Below are positions 1 to 9,567 of a DNA stretch of 64,000 nucleotides, piece by piece (positions within the stretch are counted from its first letter, which is position 1; each line of letters opens with the position of its first letter). A program made the translations under genes and the position numbers. The stretch is from NCBI RefSeq assembly GCF_900101045.1, contig NZ_FNFN01000001.1:372001-436000 (forward strand), given 5' to 3'. The DNA is from Nocardioides sp. YR527. Lineage in GTDB: Bacteria; Actinomycetota; Actinomycetes; Propionibacteriales; Nocardioidaceae. The notes beneath the pieces are model-generated. The model saw nothing but the letters and a program-made list of their open reading frames with translations. It made no database searches and was not told the origin of the DNA.

Positions 1-2570
1 TCTTCGTCAACGCAGGCATGGTGCCGTTCAAGCCCTACTTCCTCGGCCAGGCGACGCCGCCCTACGACCGGGCGACGTCGGTGCAGAAGTGCATCCGCAC
101 GCCCGACATCGAGGAGGTCGGCAAGACCACCCGGCACGGCACGTTCTTCGAGATGTGCGGCAACTTCTCCTTCGGTGACTACTTCAAGGAGGGCGCGATC
201 GCGCTCGCCTGGGAGCTGGTCACCAAGTCGGTCGCCGACGGTGGCTTCGGCTTCGACGAGTCGCTGCTCTACCCCTCCGTGCTCAACGGCGACGATGAGG
301 CGGTCGCGCTCTGGAAGAAGATCTCCGGCCTGCCCGACGACCGCATCGTCCGGCTGCCCCCGAGCGAGAACTACTGGTCCATGGGCGTGCCCGGGCCCGG
401 CGGCCCGTGCTCGGAGATCCTGATCGACCGGGGCCCGGAGTTCGGTGCGGACCGCGACTGGGACGCCGGCGACCGTTACCTGGAGTTCTGGAACCTCGTC
501 TTCATGCAGGACAACGTCGTCGCGGCGCGGTCCAAGTACGACGTCGACATCGACGGCCCGCTCGCCCAGACCGGCATCGACACCGGGCTCGGCCTCGAGC
601 GCGTCGCCTACCTGATGCAGGGCAAGTCGAACATGTACGAGACCGACGTGGTCTTCCCGGTCATCGAGAAGGCGATGGAGCTGACCGGGAAGAAGTACGG
701 CGCCTCCTATGAGGACGACGTGCGCTTCCGCGTCGTCGCCGACCATGTGCGCTCCTCGCTGATGCTGATCAGCGACGGGGTGACCCCCGGCAACGAGGGC
801 CGCGGCTACGTCCTGCGGCGGCTGATGCGCCGCGCGATCCGCAACATGCGCCTGCTGGGCTACGAGGACCCGGCGATGCCCGAGCTGCTGCCGATCTCCC
901 GCGACAAGATGGGGGAGACCTACACCGACCTGCACACCGGCTGGGAGCGGATCAAGCGGGTCGCGGACTCCGAGGAGGAGGCCTTCCGCAAGACCCTCGC
1001 GGCCGGCACCCAGATCTTCGACCTGGCCGCGACCGAGGTGAAGTCGAGCGGATCGACCACGTTCACGGGCGCCAAGGCGTTCCAGCTCCACGACACGTAC
1101 GGCTTCCCGATCGACCTGACCCTCGAGATGGCCGCCGAGGCGGGCCTCGAGGTCGACGAGCCGGGCTTCCGCGGTCTGATGACCGAGCAGCGGGAGCGGG
1201 CCAAGGCCGACGCGCGCGCCAAGAAGGGTCAGCACGCCGATGTGTCGGTCTACCGAGGCATCCTCGACAGCAACGGGCCGACCGACTGGCAGGCCTACAC
1301 GACCCTCGACACCGAGTCGAAGCCGATCGCTCTCCTCAAGGAGGGCAAGCGGGTCGACGTGCTCGGCCCCGACGAGATCGGTGAGATCGTCCTCGACCGC
1401 ACCCCGTTCTACGCCGAGTCCGGCGGCCAGTCCGCCGACGCGGGCATCATCGAGTTCGACGGCGGCCGGCTCGAGGTCGTCGACGTGCAGCGGCCGGTCA
1501 AGGGTCTCGTCGTGCACCAGGTCCGTGTCGTCGACGGCGAGTTCTCTGCACGTGGACCGGCTGGCGGCCTCGTGCACGCCCAGGTCGACCCCGAGTGGCG
1601 TCTCGGCGCTCGTCAGGCCCACTCCGGCACCCACGTGGTGCACGCGGCGCTGCGCGAGGTGCTCGGTCCGACCGCGCTGCAGTCGGGTTCGTACAACCGC
1701 CCCGGCTACCTGCGTCTCGACTACGGCTGGACCAAGGGCCTGACGCCCGAGCAGATGCACGAGATCGAAGAGGTCTCGAACCACGCGCTGCGGGCCGACC
1801 TGCCGGTCGCGTGGGATTACATGACCCTTCCGCAGGCCAAGGAGTGGGGCGCGATCGCGCTCTTCGGCGAGACCTACGACGACTCCAAGGTGCGGGTCGT
1901 CGAGATCGGCGGTCCCTGGTCGCGTGAGCTGTGCGGCGGCACCCACGTGGACCACTCCGCCCAGATCGGCACCGTCGTGATCACCTCGGAGGCCTCGGTC
2001 GGCTCCGGCAACCGGCGCATCGAGGCCTACACGGGCGTCGAGGGCTTCAACTACCTCGCCCGTGAGCGCGACGTGGTCTCCGAGCTCAACCTGCTGCTGA
2101 AGACGAAGTCCGACGACGTCGTCGGCCGGGTCTCCGACCTGATGGAGCGGCTCAAGGCCGCCGAGAAGGAGATCGCCCGGGCGCGTACGGCGCAGCTGCT
2201 CGCCTCCGGTGGCTCGATCGCGGCCTCCGCGGTCGACGTCAACGGCATCCAGCTCGTCGCCCAGCGGGTCCCGGGGGTGGGCGGCGGCGACGCGCGCACG
2301 CTCGCCCAGGACGTACGCTCCCGGCTCGGTGAGGCTCCGGCGGCTGTCGTGCTCGTCGGCGACGCTGAGGACAAGGTGGCGATCGTGGCCGCGGTCAACC
2401 CGGCCGGCATCGCCAAGGGCGTCAAGGCGGGTGACCTGATCAAGGAGCTCGCGCCGGTCGTCGGCGGACGTGGCGGTGGCAAGCCGGACTTCGCCCAGGG
2501 CGGTGGCAGCGACGTATCCAAGATCGACACCGCGCTCGGAATGGTCGCGACGCTGGTCGCGCAAGCCTGA
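1..2570 (+). CDS. alaS: alanyl-tRNA synthetase, 5' end outside window
   Basis: Class II synthetase that charges tRNA(Ala) and edits mischarged Ser/Gly. The reading frame is already open at base 3 (FVNAGMVPFK), so the ATG at 18 is internal and roughly 30 residues are missing. Visible in order: the catalytic core ending in the RRLMRRAIR helix, the editing domain with the zinc-site motifs HSGTHVVHA (about 1618) and CGGTH (about 1933), and the C-terminal DHHA1-type domain ending in the Gly-rich stretch GGRGGGKPDFAQGG. The visible 855 residues plus the missing start match the usual length of about 880-890. The TGA shares one base with the ruvX ATG, which suggests co-transcription. Confidence 0.97.
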   Translation, partial: FVNAGMVPFKPYFLGQATPPYDRATSVQKCIRTPDIEEVGKTTRHGTFFEMCGNFSFGDYFKEGAIALAWELVTKSVADGGFGFDESLLYPSVLNGDDEAVALWKKISGLPDDRIVRLPPSENYWSMGVPGPGGPCSEILIDRGPEFGADRDWDAGDRYLEFWNLVFMQDNVVAARSKYDVDIDGPLAQTGIDTGLGLERVAYLMQGKSNMYETDVVFPVIEKAMELTGKKYGASYEDDVRFRVVADHVRSSLMLISDGVTPGNEGRGYVLRRLMRRAIRNMRLLGYEDPAMPELLPISRDKMGETYTDLHTGWERIKRVADSEEEAFRKTLAAGTQIFDLAATEVKSSGSTTFTGAKAFQLHDTYGFPIDLTLEMAAEAGLEVDEPGFRGLMTEQRERAKADARAKKGQHADVSVYRGILDSNGPTDWQAYTTLDTESKPIALLKEGKRVDVLGPDEIGEIVLDRTPFYAESGGQSADAGIIEFDGGRLEVVDVQRPVKGLVVHQVRVVDGEFSARGPAGGLVHAQVDPEWRLGARQAHSGTHVVHAALREVLGPTALQSGSYNRPGYLRLDYGWTKGLTPEQMHEIEEVSNHALRADLPVAWDYMTLPQAKEWGAIALFGETYDDSKVRVVEIGGPWSRELCGGTHVDHSAQIGTVVITSEASVGSGNRRIEAYTGVEGFNYLARERDVVSELNLLLKTKSDDVVGRVSDLMERLKAAEKEIARARTAQLLASGGSIAASAVDVNGIQLVAQRVPGVGGGDARTLAQDVRSRLGEAPAAVVLVGDAEDKVAIVAAVNPAGIAKGVKAGDLIKELAPVVGGRGGGKPDFAQGGGSDVSKIDTALGMVATLVAQA

Positions 2571-3040
2571 TGCGCCACGGCGTGCGCCTCGGTCTCGATC
2601 CTGGCGACGCCCGGATCGGCGTCGCCAGGAGTGACCCCACGGGGTTCCTGGCGACGCCGCTCGAGACGGTCAAGAAGGGTCGCGGAGACCTCGCGCGTCT
2701 GCAGGAGATCGTCGCCGAGATCGCCGAGGAGTCGACGATGCTCGAGGTGGTCGTCGGGCTGCCCCGGTCCCTCAAGGGAGGGGAGAACCCGGCGACTGCT
2801 AAGGTCCGGGACTTCGCCGCGTCCTTGGCGCGACGAGTGGCTCCGGTCCCGGTACGCCTCGTCGACGAACGACTTACAACCGTTTCCGCGGAGGCTATGC
2901 TCCGAGACCGAGGTCGCAAGGGCCAGGACCGCCGAGCCGTGGTGGACATGGCCGCGGCGGTTGTGATCCTGCAACACGCATTGGACAGTGAGCGCGCTTC
3001 GGGGACCGCGCCTGGAGAGATCGTTGAGGTCGGTCATTGA
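2570..3040 (+). CDS. ruvX: RuvX/YqgF family pre-16S rRNA nuclease / Holliday-junction resolvase homologue
   Basis: A 156-residue RNase H-fold protein of the YqgF family, which trims the 5' end of pre-16S rRNA in E. coli. Family motifs are present: GLDPGDARIGVARSD at the N terminus (catalytic Asp), VGLPRSLKGGE in the middle, VDERLTTVSAE, and the C-terminal DRRAVVDMAAAVVILQ with the second acidic residue. The ATG overlaps the alaS stop by one base, and the stop overlaps the TTG start of mltG by three bases, so translation is probably coupled. This alaS-ruvX-mltG-aroE order is standard in actinobacteria. Confidence 0.95.
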   Translation: MRHGVRLGLDPGDARIGVARSDPTGFLATPLETVKKGRGDLARLQEIVAEIAEESTMLEVVVGLPRSLKGGENPATAKVRDFAASLARRVAPVPVRLVDERLTTVSAEAMLRDRGRKGQDRRAVVDMAAAVVILQHALDSERASGTAPGEIVEVGH

Positions 3041-4536
3041 GTGAGCGCTACTACCCCCCGGACCCGCGCGACCCGCGTCGCCCTGGCCAGGGGTCATATG
3101 GTCGCGATCCGCGCGGTGGCCCCCCGCCGCGGCAGCAGCCGCCGCAGGATCCCCGAGACCCACGCCGGATGCCGCCGCAGATGCCGGGTCAGATGCCCGG
3201 CCAGGGGCAGGGTCGGATGCCCGGTCAGCTGCCTCCGCAGCAGCAGGGCCAGCCGGGTCGACGCCCGGGGCCGCGTCCGGTGCCCGGTGCCGGGACACCC
3301 CCGCCGGGCTACGGCCGGCAGGAGCCGCCGCAGCGTCCGGGTGGCTACGGCGGGCCGACCTACCAGCAGCAGCCGGCGTTCTTCGAGGATGGCCCCGCAG
3401 ATCACGATCCCTACTTCGACGAGAAGCCGCCCAAGCGCAAGCGGCGCTTCGGTGGCTGTCTGGCCGTCCTGGTGGCCATGGCGGTGGTCCTCGGCGGGTT
3501 CTACTTCGTGGGGGACCGGGCGATCGACTACGTCAAGGACATGGTCGCCCCTCCGGCCGACTACGCCGGGCCCGGCACCGACCCCGTCTCCTTCGAGGTG
3601 CACGAGGGTGACTCGGTCTCGGCGGTCGGCCGCAGCCTGAAGGAGGTCGGCGTGGTGAAGTCCGTCGACGCCTTCATCGAGGCGGCCAACGCCGAGGGGC
3701 TGACCGTCCAGGTCGGCTTCTACCCGCTGAAGAAGCAGATGAAGGCCGCCGACGCCGTCGAGATCCTCGCCAACCCGGAGAACATCGACACGGTCAACGT
3801 CACCATCACCGAGGGGTCGCGTGCCAAGGCGATCTACAAGGTGCTCGCCGAGAAGACCGGGAAGAAGCCGGCCGACTTCAAGAAGGCCGCCCAGGACACC
3901 GAGGCGATCGGTCTGCCCGACTACGCCGAGGGCAACGTCGAGGGATACCTGTTCCCGGCGACGTACGCCTTCCCACCCGACGCGACGCCGACCGAGATGC
4001 TGGCGATGATGGTCGACCGGTGGGAGCAGGCGCTCGGCGACAACGACATCGAGGCCCGCGCCAAGCAGCTCAAGTGCGGTGGCGGCAAGGCATGTACACC
4101 CGAGCAGATCATGACCGTGGCCTCGCTCGTCGAGGCCGAGGGGCGCGGCGACGACATGGCCAAGATCGCCCGGGTGATCTACAACCGTGTCGAGAACCCC
4201 GGCACGGCCGGCCAGGCGGGCTTCCTGCAGATCGACGCGACGGTCAACTACGCGCTCGGGAAGTCTGGAAGCACCGAGCTCGGTGGCGTCGACGTGCAGT
4301 CCGTCGACTCGCCCTACAACACCTACACCAACAAGGGCTTGCCTCCGGGGCCGATCGGCGCGCCGGGTGACGACGCGATCCAGGCCGCGCTCAATCCGGC
4401 GGACGGTGACTGGTACTACTACGTGACCGTCAACCTGAAGACCGGTGAGACGAAGTTCGCCAAGAACTACGACCAGTTCCTGAAGTTCAAGGCCGAGTAC
4501 AAGGACTACTGCGCAACCGAGTCCAAGAGCTGCTGA
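3037..4536 (+). CDS. mltG: endolytic murein transglycosylase MltG (YceG family)
   Basis: Membrane-anchored lytic transglycosylase that cuts nascent peptidoglycan glycan strands and so sets their length. The 499-residue protein begins at a TTG overlapping the ruvX stop. Residues about 1-135 are a cytosolic, disordered Pro/Gln/Arg-rich region with MPGQ-type repeats. A basic patch (KRKRR) and one membrane segment at about 144-163 follow, then the extracytoplasmic YceG domain with the catalytic Glu in SLVEAEGRG (about residue 365) and the conserved NTYTNKGLPPGPI motif. The long disordered N terminus is typical of actinobacterial MltG and may bind divisome or elongasome partners (inference). aroE follows after 12 bases. 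Confidence 0.95.
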   Translation: MSERYYPPDPRDPRRPGQGSYGRDPRGGPPPRQQPPQDPRDPRRMPPQMPGQMPGQGQGRMPGQLPPQQQGQPGRRPGPRPVPGAGTPPPGYGRQEPPQRPGGYGGPTYQQQPAFFEDGPADHDPYFDEKPPKRKRRFGGCLAVLVAMAVVLGGFYFVGDRAIDYVKDMVAPPADYAGPGTDPVSFEVHEGDSVSAVGRSLKEVGVVKSVDAFIEAANAEGLTVQVGFYPLKKQMKAADAVEILANPENIDTVNVTITEGSRAKAIYKVLAEKTGKKPADFKKAAQDTEAIGLPDYAEGNVEGYLFPATYAFPPDATPTEMLAMMVDRWEQALGDNDIEARAKQLKCGGGKACTPEQIMTVASLVEAEGRGDDMAKIARVIYNRVENPGTAGQAGFLQIDATVNYALGKSGSTELGGVDVQSVDSPYNTYTNKGLPPGPIGAPGDDAIQAALNPADGDWYYYVTVNLKTGETKFAKNYDQFLKFKAEYKDYCATESKSC

Positions 4537-4548
4537 GGGGAAACCTGA

Positions 4549-5412
4549 GTGAAGTGTGCTGTCCTGGGTGATCCGATCGATCACTCGCTCTCGCCGACCC
4601 TCCACCAGGCCGCGTACGCCGAGCTGGAGATGTCCGACTGGTCCTACACCTCCACGCGGGTGGCTGCGGGCGGTCTGGCTACCTATGTTGCCGACCTCGG
4701 CGGCGACTGGCCGCCCAGCCGGTGGCGTGGGCTGTCGGTGACGATGCCGCTCAAGCGGGAGGCGTACGAGCTGGCGCGGTCGATCTCGCCGCGGGCGCGG
4801 CTCGTGGGGGCGGTCAACACCCTGGTGCGCTCCTCGCACGGCTGGGTGGGGGACAACACCGACCTGCCCGGCGCGGTCGCGGCGATCCGGGAGCGGGCCG
4901 GTGACGGGTTCTCCTGCTCGCACGGTGTCGTTCTGGGCGCTGGTGCCACGGCGGCCTCGACCGGGCTCGCGCTCGCCGAGCTGGGTGCCTCGCGGATCAC
5001 GCTGCTGGCCCGGAACCCGGGTGCGGCGGGGGAGACGATCGAGATGATCTCGCGTCACCGCAGCAAGCCGGTCGTCTCGGTGCTGCCGCTGGAGGCAGCT
5101 GGCCCGGAATCGGTGACCAGTGGCGCGGACGTGGTCGTCTCCACCGTTCCCGCGAAGGCGCAGACCCCGCAGCTCGTCGACCGCTGGGCGTCGACGCCGG
5201 TCGTCTTCGACGTCGTCTACGACCCGTGGCCATCGCCGCTGCTCTCGGTCACGCCCGGCGTGGCCGTCAGCGGCCTGGACCTGCTCGTGCACCAGGCGGT
5301 GCTGCAGTTCGAGATCTTCACCGGCCGTCCGGCGCCGCTGGCTGCCATGCGGGCAGCGGGGGAGAAGGCGCTCGCCAGTAGAGAGTCCAGCGCGGAGCCC
5401 ATCCCGGTATGA
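4549..5412 (+). CDS. aroE: shikimate dehydrogenase
   Basis: NADP-dependent reduction of 3-dehydroshikimate to shikimate, a step of chorismate synthesis. The 287-residue protein carries the substrate-binding GDPIDHSLSPTLH at the N terminus, VTMPLKREA with the catalytic Lys, GAVNTLV, GDNTDLPGA with the catalytic Asp, and a Rossmann glycine motif VLGAGATAAS at about 127. The GTG start is chosen because GAGGGGA lies 10 bases upstream. The last four bases overlap the ATG of the prepilin peptidase. It is the first of five aro genes in this region. Confidence 0.95.
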   Translation: MKCAVLGDPIDHSLSPTLHQAAYAELEMSDWSYTSTRVAAGGLATYVADLGGDWPPSRWRGLSVTMPLKREAYELARSISPRARLVGAVNTLVRSSHGWVGDNTDLPGAVAAIRERAGDGFSCSHGVVLGAGATAASTGLALAELGASRITLLARNPGAAGETIEMISRHRSKPVVSVLPLEAAGPESVTSGADVVVSTVPAKAQTPQLVDRWASTPVVFDVVYDPWPSPLLSVTPGVAVSGLDLLVHQAVLQFEIFTGRPAPLAAMRAAGEKALASRESSAEPIPV

Positions 5413-6086
5413 GCTCCGGGGCGGTCGTGCTGGTGAGTGCGGCCGTTGCCGGTCTGCTCGCTCTCGGGGTGCCGGGACTGCTTCGCCGTCTCCCCGAGCC
5501 GGTCGACGACCCACCGGCGGTCCCCTATGCCACCGTGGCCGGGTGGGCGCCGCTCCTGCCGCTGGCGGTAGCCGTCTCCGCGGCGCTCGCCGGGCTGCTC
5601 GCCTGGAGGGTGGAGCCCTCACGGCTGATGGTGGCGCTGGTGCCGCTGCTACCGCTGTGCGTGCTGCTCGCCTATGTCGACTGGCGCGTCCAACGGCTGC
5701 CGAAGGTGCCGATCCTGGTGGCCATCGCGGTCGGGCTCGGCCTGCTCGCCGCCGAGTGGCTCTGGACGCATGACACCGCGGCGGCCCTCAGCGCTCTTGC
5801 CGGGCTGGTGATCGCGCGCTCGGCGTTCTGGCTGCTGTGGCGGGTGCTGCCGCACGCGATGGGCTTCGGTGACGTACGTCTCGCGGCGCTCGTCGGCCTT
5901 GTCCTCGGTCGCCTCGGCTGGGAGCAGCTGGCGCTCGGGCTGTGGGCCGGGCTGGCGATCTTCGGCGTCTGGGGCATCGGACGCGCCGTCGCGCAGCGCT
6001 CGCGCACGGCGATGCGCGAGCCCCTGGCGTACGGGCCGTTCATGATTCTGGGCATGCTCGTCGGTGTGCTCGCCGTCTCGCTTTGA
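5409..6086 (+). CDS. A24 family prepilin peptidase (short form)
   Basis: Polytopic membrane aspartic protease of the type IV prepilin peptidase family. At 225 residues it has the catalytic domain only. The two catalytic Asp residues are in AYVDWRVQRLP and in the GxGD-type motif MGFGDVRLA. The N-terminal cytosolic cysteine/methyltransferase domain of PilD is absent, as in many actinobacterial A24 enzymes. Its ATG overlaps the aroE stop by four bases. No pilin or Tad gene is in the window, so the substrate is unknown. A position between aroE and aroC is common in actinobacteria. Confidence 0.9.
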   Translation: MSSGAVVLVSAAVAGLLALGVPGLLRRLPEPVDDPPAVPYATVAGWAPLLPLAVAVSAALAGLLAWRVEPSRLMVALVPLLPLCVLLAYVDWRVQRLPKVPILVAIAVGLGLLAAEWLWTHDTAAALSALAGLVIARSAFWLLWRVLPHAMGFGDVRLAALVGLVLGRLGWEQLALGLWAGLAIFGVWGIGRAVAQRSRTAMREPLAYGPFMILGMLVGVLAVSL

Positions 6087-6131
6087 GGCCGGGTGCACGA
6101 GGTTGCGTGACGGGGATGAAACACTGGCCCC

Positions 6132-7310
6132 ATGTTGCGTTGGCTCACTGCGGGCGAGTCCCATGGTCCGTCCTTGACGGCCGTGATGGAGGGTCTGCCC
6201 GCCCACGTCCGGATCACCTCTGACGACATCGCTGATGCCCTGGCCAGGCGGCGCCTGGGCTATGGCCGCGGTGCCCGGATGAAGTTCGAGAAGGACCAGG
6301 TGCGGATCACCGGGGGCGTACGCCACGGGGAGTCGCAGGGTGGTCCGGTCGCGATCGAGGTCGGCAACACCGAGTGGCCCAAGTGGGAGACTGTGATGGC
6401 CTCTGACCCGGTCGAACCCGAGGTGCTCGAGAAGCAGGCGCGCAACGCCCCGCTGACCCGCCCTCGGCCCGGTCACGCCGACCTGGTCGGGATGCAGAAG
6501 TACGACTTCGATGACGCCCGCCCGATCCTGGAGCGTGCCTCGGCCCGCGAGACCGCGGCCCGGGTCGCGCTCGGCGCGGTCGCCTCGGCCTTCCTCGAGC
6601 AGGCGCTCGGCGTCCGGCTGGTCTCGCACGTCCTGGAGATCGGCGGAGTCCGTACGCCGAGCCACGACGTCCCCTCGCCTGAGGATGTCTCCCGGCTCGA
6701 TGAGGACCCGGTGCGCGTCCTCGACCCCGACGGCTCCAAGCAGATGGTCGCCCGAATCGACGAGGCCCACAAGGAGGGCGACACCCTCGGTGGCGTCGTC
6801 GAGGTCGTCGTCCACGGCCTGCCGCCGGGCCTGGGCTCGCATGTGCACTGGGACCGGCGCCTCGACGCGCGCCTGGCCGGTGCGCTGATGGGCATCCAGG
6901 CGATCAAGGGTGTCGAGGTCGGCGACGGCTTCGAGCTCGCCGCGACCCCGGGTTCCAAGGCCCACGACGAGATCGTTCCCTCCGCCGACGGGATCCGCCG
7001 CGCCTCCGGTCGCTCCGGCGGCACCGAGGGCGGCATGTCGACCGGCGAGATCCTGCGCGTACGCGCCGCGATGAAGCCGATCGCGACCGTGCCGCGGGCG
7101 CTGCGCACCGTCGACGTAGCCACCGGCGAGGAGGCGGTCGCGCACCACCAGCGCTCCGACGTCTGCGCCGTGCCCGCCGCCGGTGTCGTCGCCGAGGCGA
7201 TGGTCGCGCTCGTGCTGGCCGAGGCGGCGCTGGAGAAGTTCGGTGGCGACTCGGTCGCCGAGACCGCGCGCAACGCCAAGGCCTACCTCGAGAACCTGAG
7301 GTACTCCTGA
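6132..7310 (+). CDS. aroC: chorismate synthase
   Basis: FMN-dependent conversion of EPSP to chorismate, the last shared step of aromatic synthesis. The 392-residue protein shows the family signatures in order: [17 protein letters not shown] at the N terminus, [20 protein letters not shown], and [22 protein letters not shown] near the C terminus. The ATG follows the prepilin peptidase by 45 bases, so there may be a promoter here as well as read-through from aroE. Its stop shares one base with the aroK ATG. Confidence 0.97.
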   Translation: MLRWLTAGESHGPSLTAVMEGLPAHVRITSDDIADALARRRLGYGRGARMKFEKDQVRITGGVRHGESQGGPVAIEVGNTEWPKWETVMASDPVEPEVLEKQARNAPLTRPRPGHADLVGMQKYDFDDARPILERASARETAARVALGAVASAFLEQALGVRLVSHVLEIGGVRTPSHDVPSPEDVSRLDEDPVRVLDPDGSKQMVARIDEAHKEGDTLGGVVEVVVHGLPPGLGSHVHWDRRLDARLAGALMGIQAIKGVEVGDGFELAATPGSKAHDEIVPSADGIRRASGRSGGTEGGMSTGEILRVRAAMKPIATVPRALRTVDVATGEEAVAHHQRSDVCAVPAAGVVAEAMVALVLAEAALEKFGGDSVAETARNAKAYLENLRYS

Positions 7311-7825
7311 TGCCGGCTGTCGTGCTCGTCGGCCCGATGGGTGCGGGCAAGTCGACCGTCGGGGCGCTGCTCGCCTCCCGTCTGGGCGTTGCGCTGCGTG
7401 ACACCGACGAGGACATCGCCGCGGCCGCGGGCAAGAGCGTGCAGGACATCTTCGTCGACGAGGGCGAGGCTCACTTCCGCGCGGTCGAGGCCGACGCCGT
7501 CGCCGCCGCGCTCGCCGAGCACGACGGGGTCGTCTCCCTCGGTGGCGGCTCCGTCCTGGCTGAGCAGACCCAGATCCTGCTCAAGGAGCACACCGTCGTC
7601 TACCTGCGGGTCGGGGTCGCGGATGCGGTCAAGCGGGTCGGCCTCGGCTCGGGCCGTCCGATGCTGCTCGGCAACGTACGCGGCCGCATCAAGACGCTCT
7701 TGGAGGAGCGCGCACCGATCTATGAGTCGGTCGCGACCCTGGTCGTCGACACCGACGGCCGCTCGGCCGACGACGTCGCCGCCGAGCTCGCCACCGCCCT
7801 CACCGCGCTGAACACCACGGAGTAG
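7310..7825 (+). CDS. aroK: shikimate kinase
   Basis: Phosphorylates shikimate to shikimate 3-phosphate using ATP. The 171-residue P-loop kinase has Walker A in GPMGAGKSTVG (residues 7-17), the shikimate-binding DTDEDI at about 33, LGGGSVL at about 78, and the lid Arg region GSGRPML. Its ATG overlaps the aroC TGA by one base, and aroB starts two bases after its stop. This is the tightly coupled aroC-aroK-aroB arrangement of actinobacteria. Confidence 0.96.
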   Translation: MPAVVLVGPMGAGKSTVGALLASRLGVALRDTDEDIAAAAGKSVQDIFVDEGEAHFRAVEADAVAAALAEHDGVVSLGGGSVLAEQTQILLKEHTVVYLRVGVADAVKRVGLGSGRPMLLGNVRGRIKTLLEERAPIYESVATLVVDTDGRSADDVAAELATALTALNTTE

Positions 7826-7827
7826 AA

Positions 7828-8934
7828 GTGACTGAGCCCGCAAGCACCGTCATCAGGGTCGAGAGCGCCGCGGCGTACGACGTCGTCATCGGCTCCGGCC
7901 TCGCCGGCCGGCTCCAGGGACTCCTGGGCACCAGCGTCCAGCGGGTGGCGTTCCTCTACGCCGCCGAGCTGGCCGAGTACGCCGAGCCGGTGCTCGAGGA
8001 GCTGCTGAAGCACTACGACGTACTCGGCCTCGGGCTGCCCAGCGGCGAGGACCAGAAGACGGTCGCGGTCGCCAACGACTGCTGGGAGGCGCTGGGGGAG
8101 AGGGGCTTCACCCGCTCCGACGCCGTCGTCACCTTCGGCGGCGGTGCGACCACCGACCTCGGCGGGTTCGTCGCGGCCGGCTGGCTGCGCGGCGTACGCG
8201 TGGTGCATGTGCCCACCACCGTGCTCGCCATGGTCGACGCCGCGGTCGGCGGCAAGACCGGCGTGAACACAGGTGCCGGGAAGAATCTCGTCGGTGCGTT
8301 CCACGAGCCCGCAGGTGTGCTGTGCGACCTCGCGCTGCTCCAGACCCTGCCGGAGGCCGACCTGATCGCCGGGCTCGGCGAGGTCGTCAAGTGCGGCTTC
8401 ATCGCCGACCCCGAGATCCTGCGTCTGGTCGACGAGACCGACAAGATCACCGCCGACTCGCCGGTTCTCGCCGAGCTGGTCGAGCGCGCGATCCGGGTCA
8501 AGGCCGAGGTCGTCGCCGCCGACCTGAAGGAGACCGGCGGCGCCGACGGCCACCCCGGCCGCGAGACGCTCAACTACGGCCACACGCTCGCGCACGCGCT
8601 CGAGAAGCACTCCGGCTTCTCGATCCGCCACGGTGACGCGGTCGCCGTCGGCTGCGTGTACGCCGCCGAGCTCGCCCGTCTCGCCGGCGTCCTCTCCGAC
8701 GACGTCGCCGCTCGGCACGCGCCGGCCTTCGCGAAGGTCGGCCTCCCGACCACGGTCAAGGAGCTCGGTGTCGACGCCGGCTTCGACGATCTCATCGGCG
8801 CGATGCGCGTCGACAAGAAGGCCCGCGGCTCCGTCCTCCGCTTCCTCGTCCTCCACGACGTCGCCGTCCCTCGGATCCTCACCGGGCCGACCGAGGAGCA
8901 GCTGCGCGAGGCGTACGCGGTCGTCGGCGGCTGA
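7828..8934 (+). CDS. aroB: 3-dehydroquinate synthase
   Basis: NAD- and metal-dependent cyclisation of DAHP to 3-dehydroquinate, the first cyclic intermediate of the shikimate route. The 368-residue protein contains the NAD-binding GGGATTDLGGFVAAGWLRG, PTTVLAMVDAAVGGKTGVN, GEVVKCGFI, and the metal-ligand histidines in LNYGHTLAHALE and RHGDAVAVG. It starts at GTG two bases after the aroK stop. In many relatives aroQ comes next, but here five unrelated genes are inserted before aroQ. Confidence 0.97.
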   Translation: MTEPASTVIRVESAAAYDVVIGSGLAGRLQGLLGTSVQRVAFLYAAELAEYAEPVLEELLKHYDVLGLGLPSGEDQKTVAVANDCWEALGERGFTRSDAVVTFGGGATTDLGGFVAAGWLRGVRVVHVPTTVLAMVDAAVGGKTGVNTGAGKNLVGAFHEPAGVLCDLALLQTLPEADLIAGLGEVVKCGFIADPEILRLVDETDKITADSPVLAELVERAIRVKAEVVAADLKETGGADGHPGRETLNYGHTLAHALEKHSGFSIRHGDAVAVGCVYAAELARLAGVLSDDVAARHAPAFAKVGLPTTVKELGVDAGFDDLIGAMRVDKKARGSVLRFLVLHDVAVPRILTGPTEEQLREAYAVVGG

Positions 8935-9003
8935 TAGCGGCTCGGCGCGGTCGGACCTGAGGAGCCGATCGGTGATCTGGCGTCATGACCGGCTCCATGC
9001 CGA

Positions 9004-9009
9004 TAGGTT
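9004..9009 (+). promoter_or_regulatory. -10 element, probable leaderless promoter
   Basis: TAGGTT ends 6 bases before the GTG at 9016. This spacing would put the transcript start at or next to the start codon. Confidence 0.5.
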
Positions 9010-9015
9010 GCGGCG

Positions 9016-9567
9016 GTGCGGACGTTTGAGGAGCTGAGATGGCGCTGGGTGATCAACACCTACGTCCGTCCGTTCTATCTGCGGGCCGAGTGGCTCCCGC
9101 ACGACTGGACTATGGCTCGCCGGGTTGCGCGTGCGGGCAAGCGAGTCAAGCTCGGTGATGTGCAACGAATGCTCCACGGCACGTGGCGGGAAAGCTCCGT
9201 CGCTGCCTGGTACTGCCTGCGACTCCCTCCCGAATCGGTGACGAGCGATCTCGAGTTCGCGCTGGGGCATGCGTACTCATCGAAGAACGCGCACACCCTT
9301 GCCGCAGCCGCCGTGGCACTCCTGGGCCCGCGGGCGTTGCCGATGCTGGAGTCGGCGCCGTGCCTGATCGACGCGGAGCCGGGGGATGACGGAGCGGGAG
9401 TGGTTGCCGCCGCGATCGAAGAGATCGGCGGCACCCCTCCCATTCGCCCCGATGACGGTTACCGTGCCTGGTTCCAAGGGCTGCTGAGGGCGGCGAGAGA
9501 CCTGCAGGTGGCGTACCGAGATGTTCAGCTCACTTCCCGGACCAGCGGGCGATGTCCTCGTCGGTGA
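9016..9567 (+). CDS. uncharacterised protein, DUF6000-like
   Basis: A 183-residue soluble protein with no signal peptide. The stretch from WVINTYVRPFYL through MLHGTWRESSVAAWYCL to ALLGPRALPMLES resembles the DUF6000 family, a small uncharacterised family whose members share a WV..FYL motif, a LL...WR...AAW motif and a final lid-like helix. This assignment is from memory and tentative. The start is a GTG with a TAGGTT hexamer just upstream. The last 38 bases overlap the convergent VOC gene, so the C terminus (TSRTSGRCPRR) is read antisense to it and may not be ancestral. It is the first gene of the aroB/aroQ insertion. Confidence 0.55.
   Translation: MRTFEELRWRWVINTYVRPFYLRAEWLPHDWTMARRVARAGKRVKLGDVQRMLHGTWRESSVAAWYCLRLPPESVTSDLEFALGHAYSSKNAHTLAAAAVALLGPRALPMLESAPCLIDAEPGDDGAGVVAAAIEEIGGTPPIRPDDGYRAWFQGLLRAARDLQVAYRDVQLTSRTSGRCPRR

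Noticed and set aside
3150..3260. Short tandem repeats (ATGCCGGGTCAG-like)
   Set aside because: They lie inside the mltG frame and code for MPGQ-type repeats in the disordered N terminus. They are not a separate DNA repeat system.
5409..6086. Part of a type IV pilus or Tad locus
   Set aside because: Only the prepilin peptidase is present. No pilin, ATPase or secretin genes are near, and this lone position between aroE and aroC is usual in actinobacteria.
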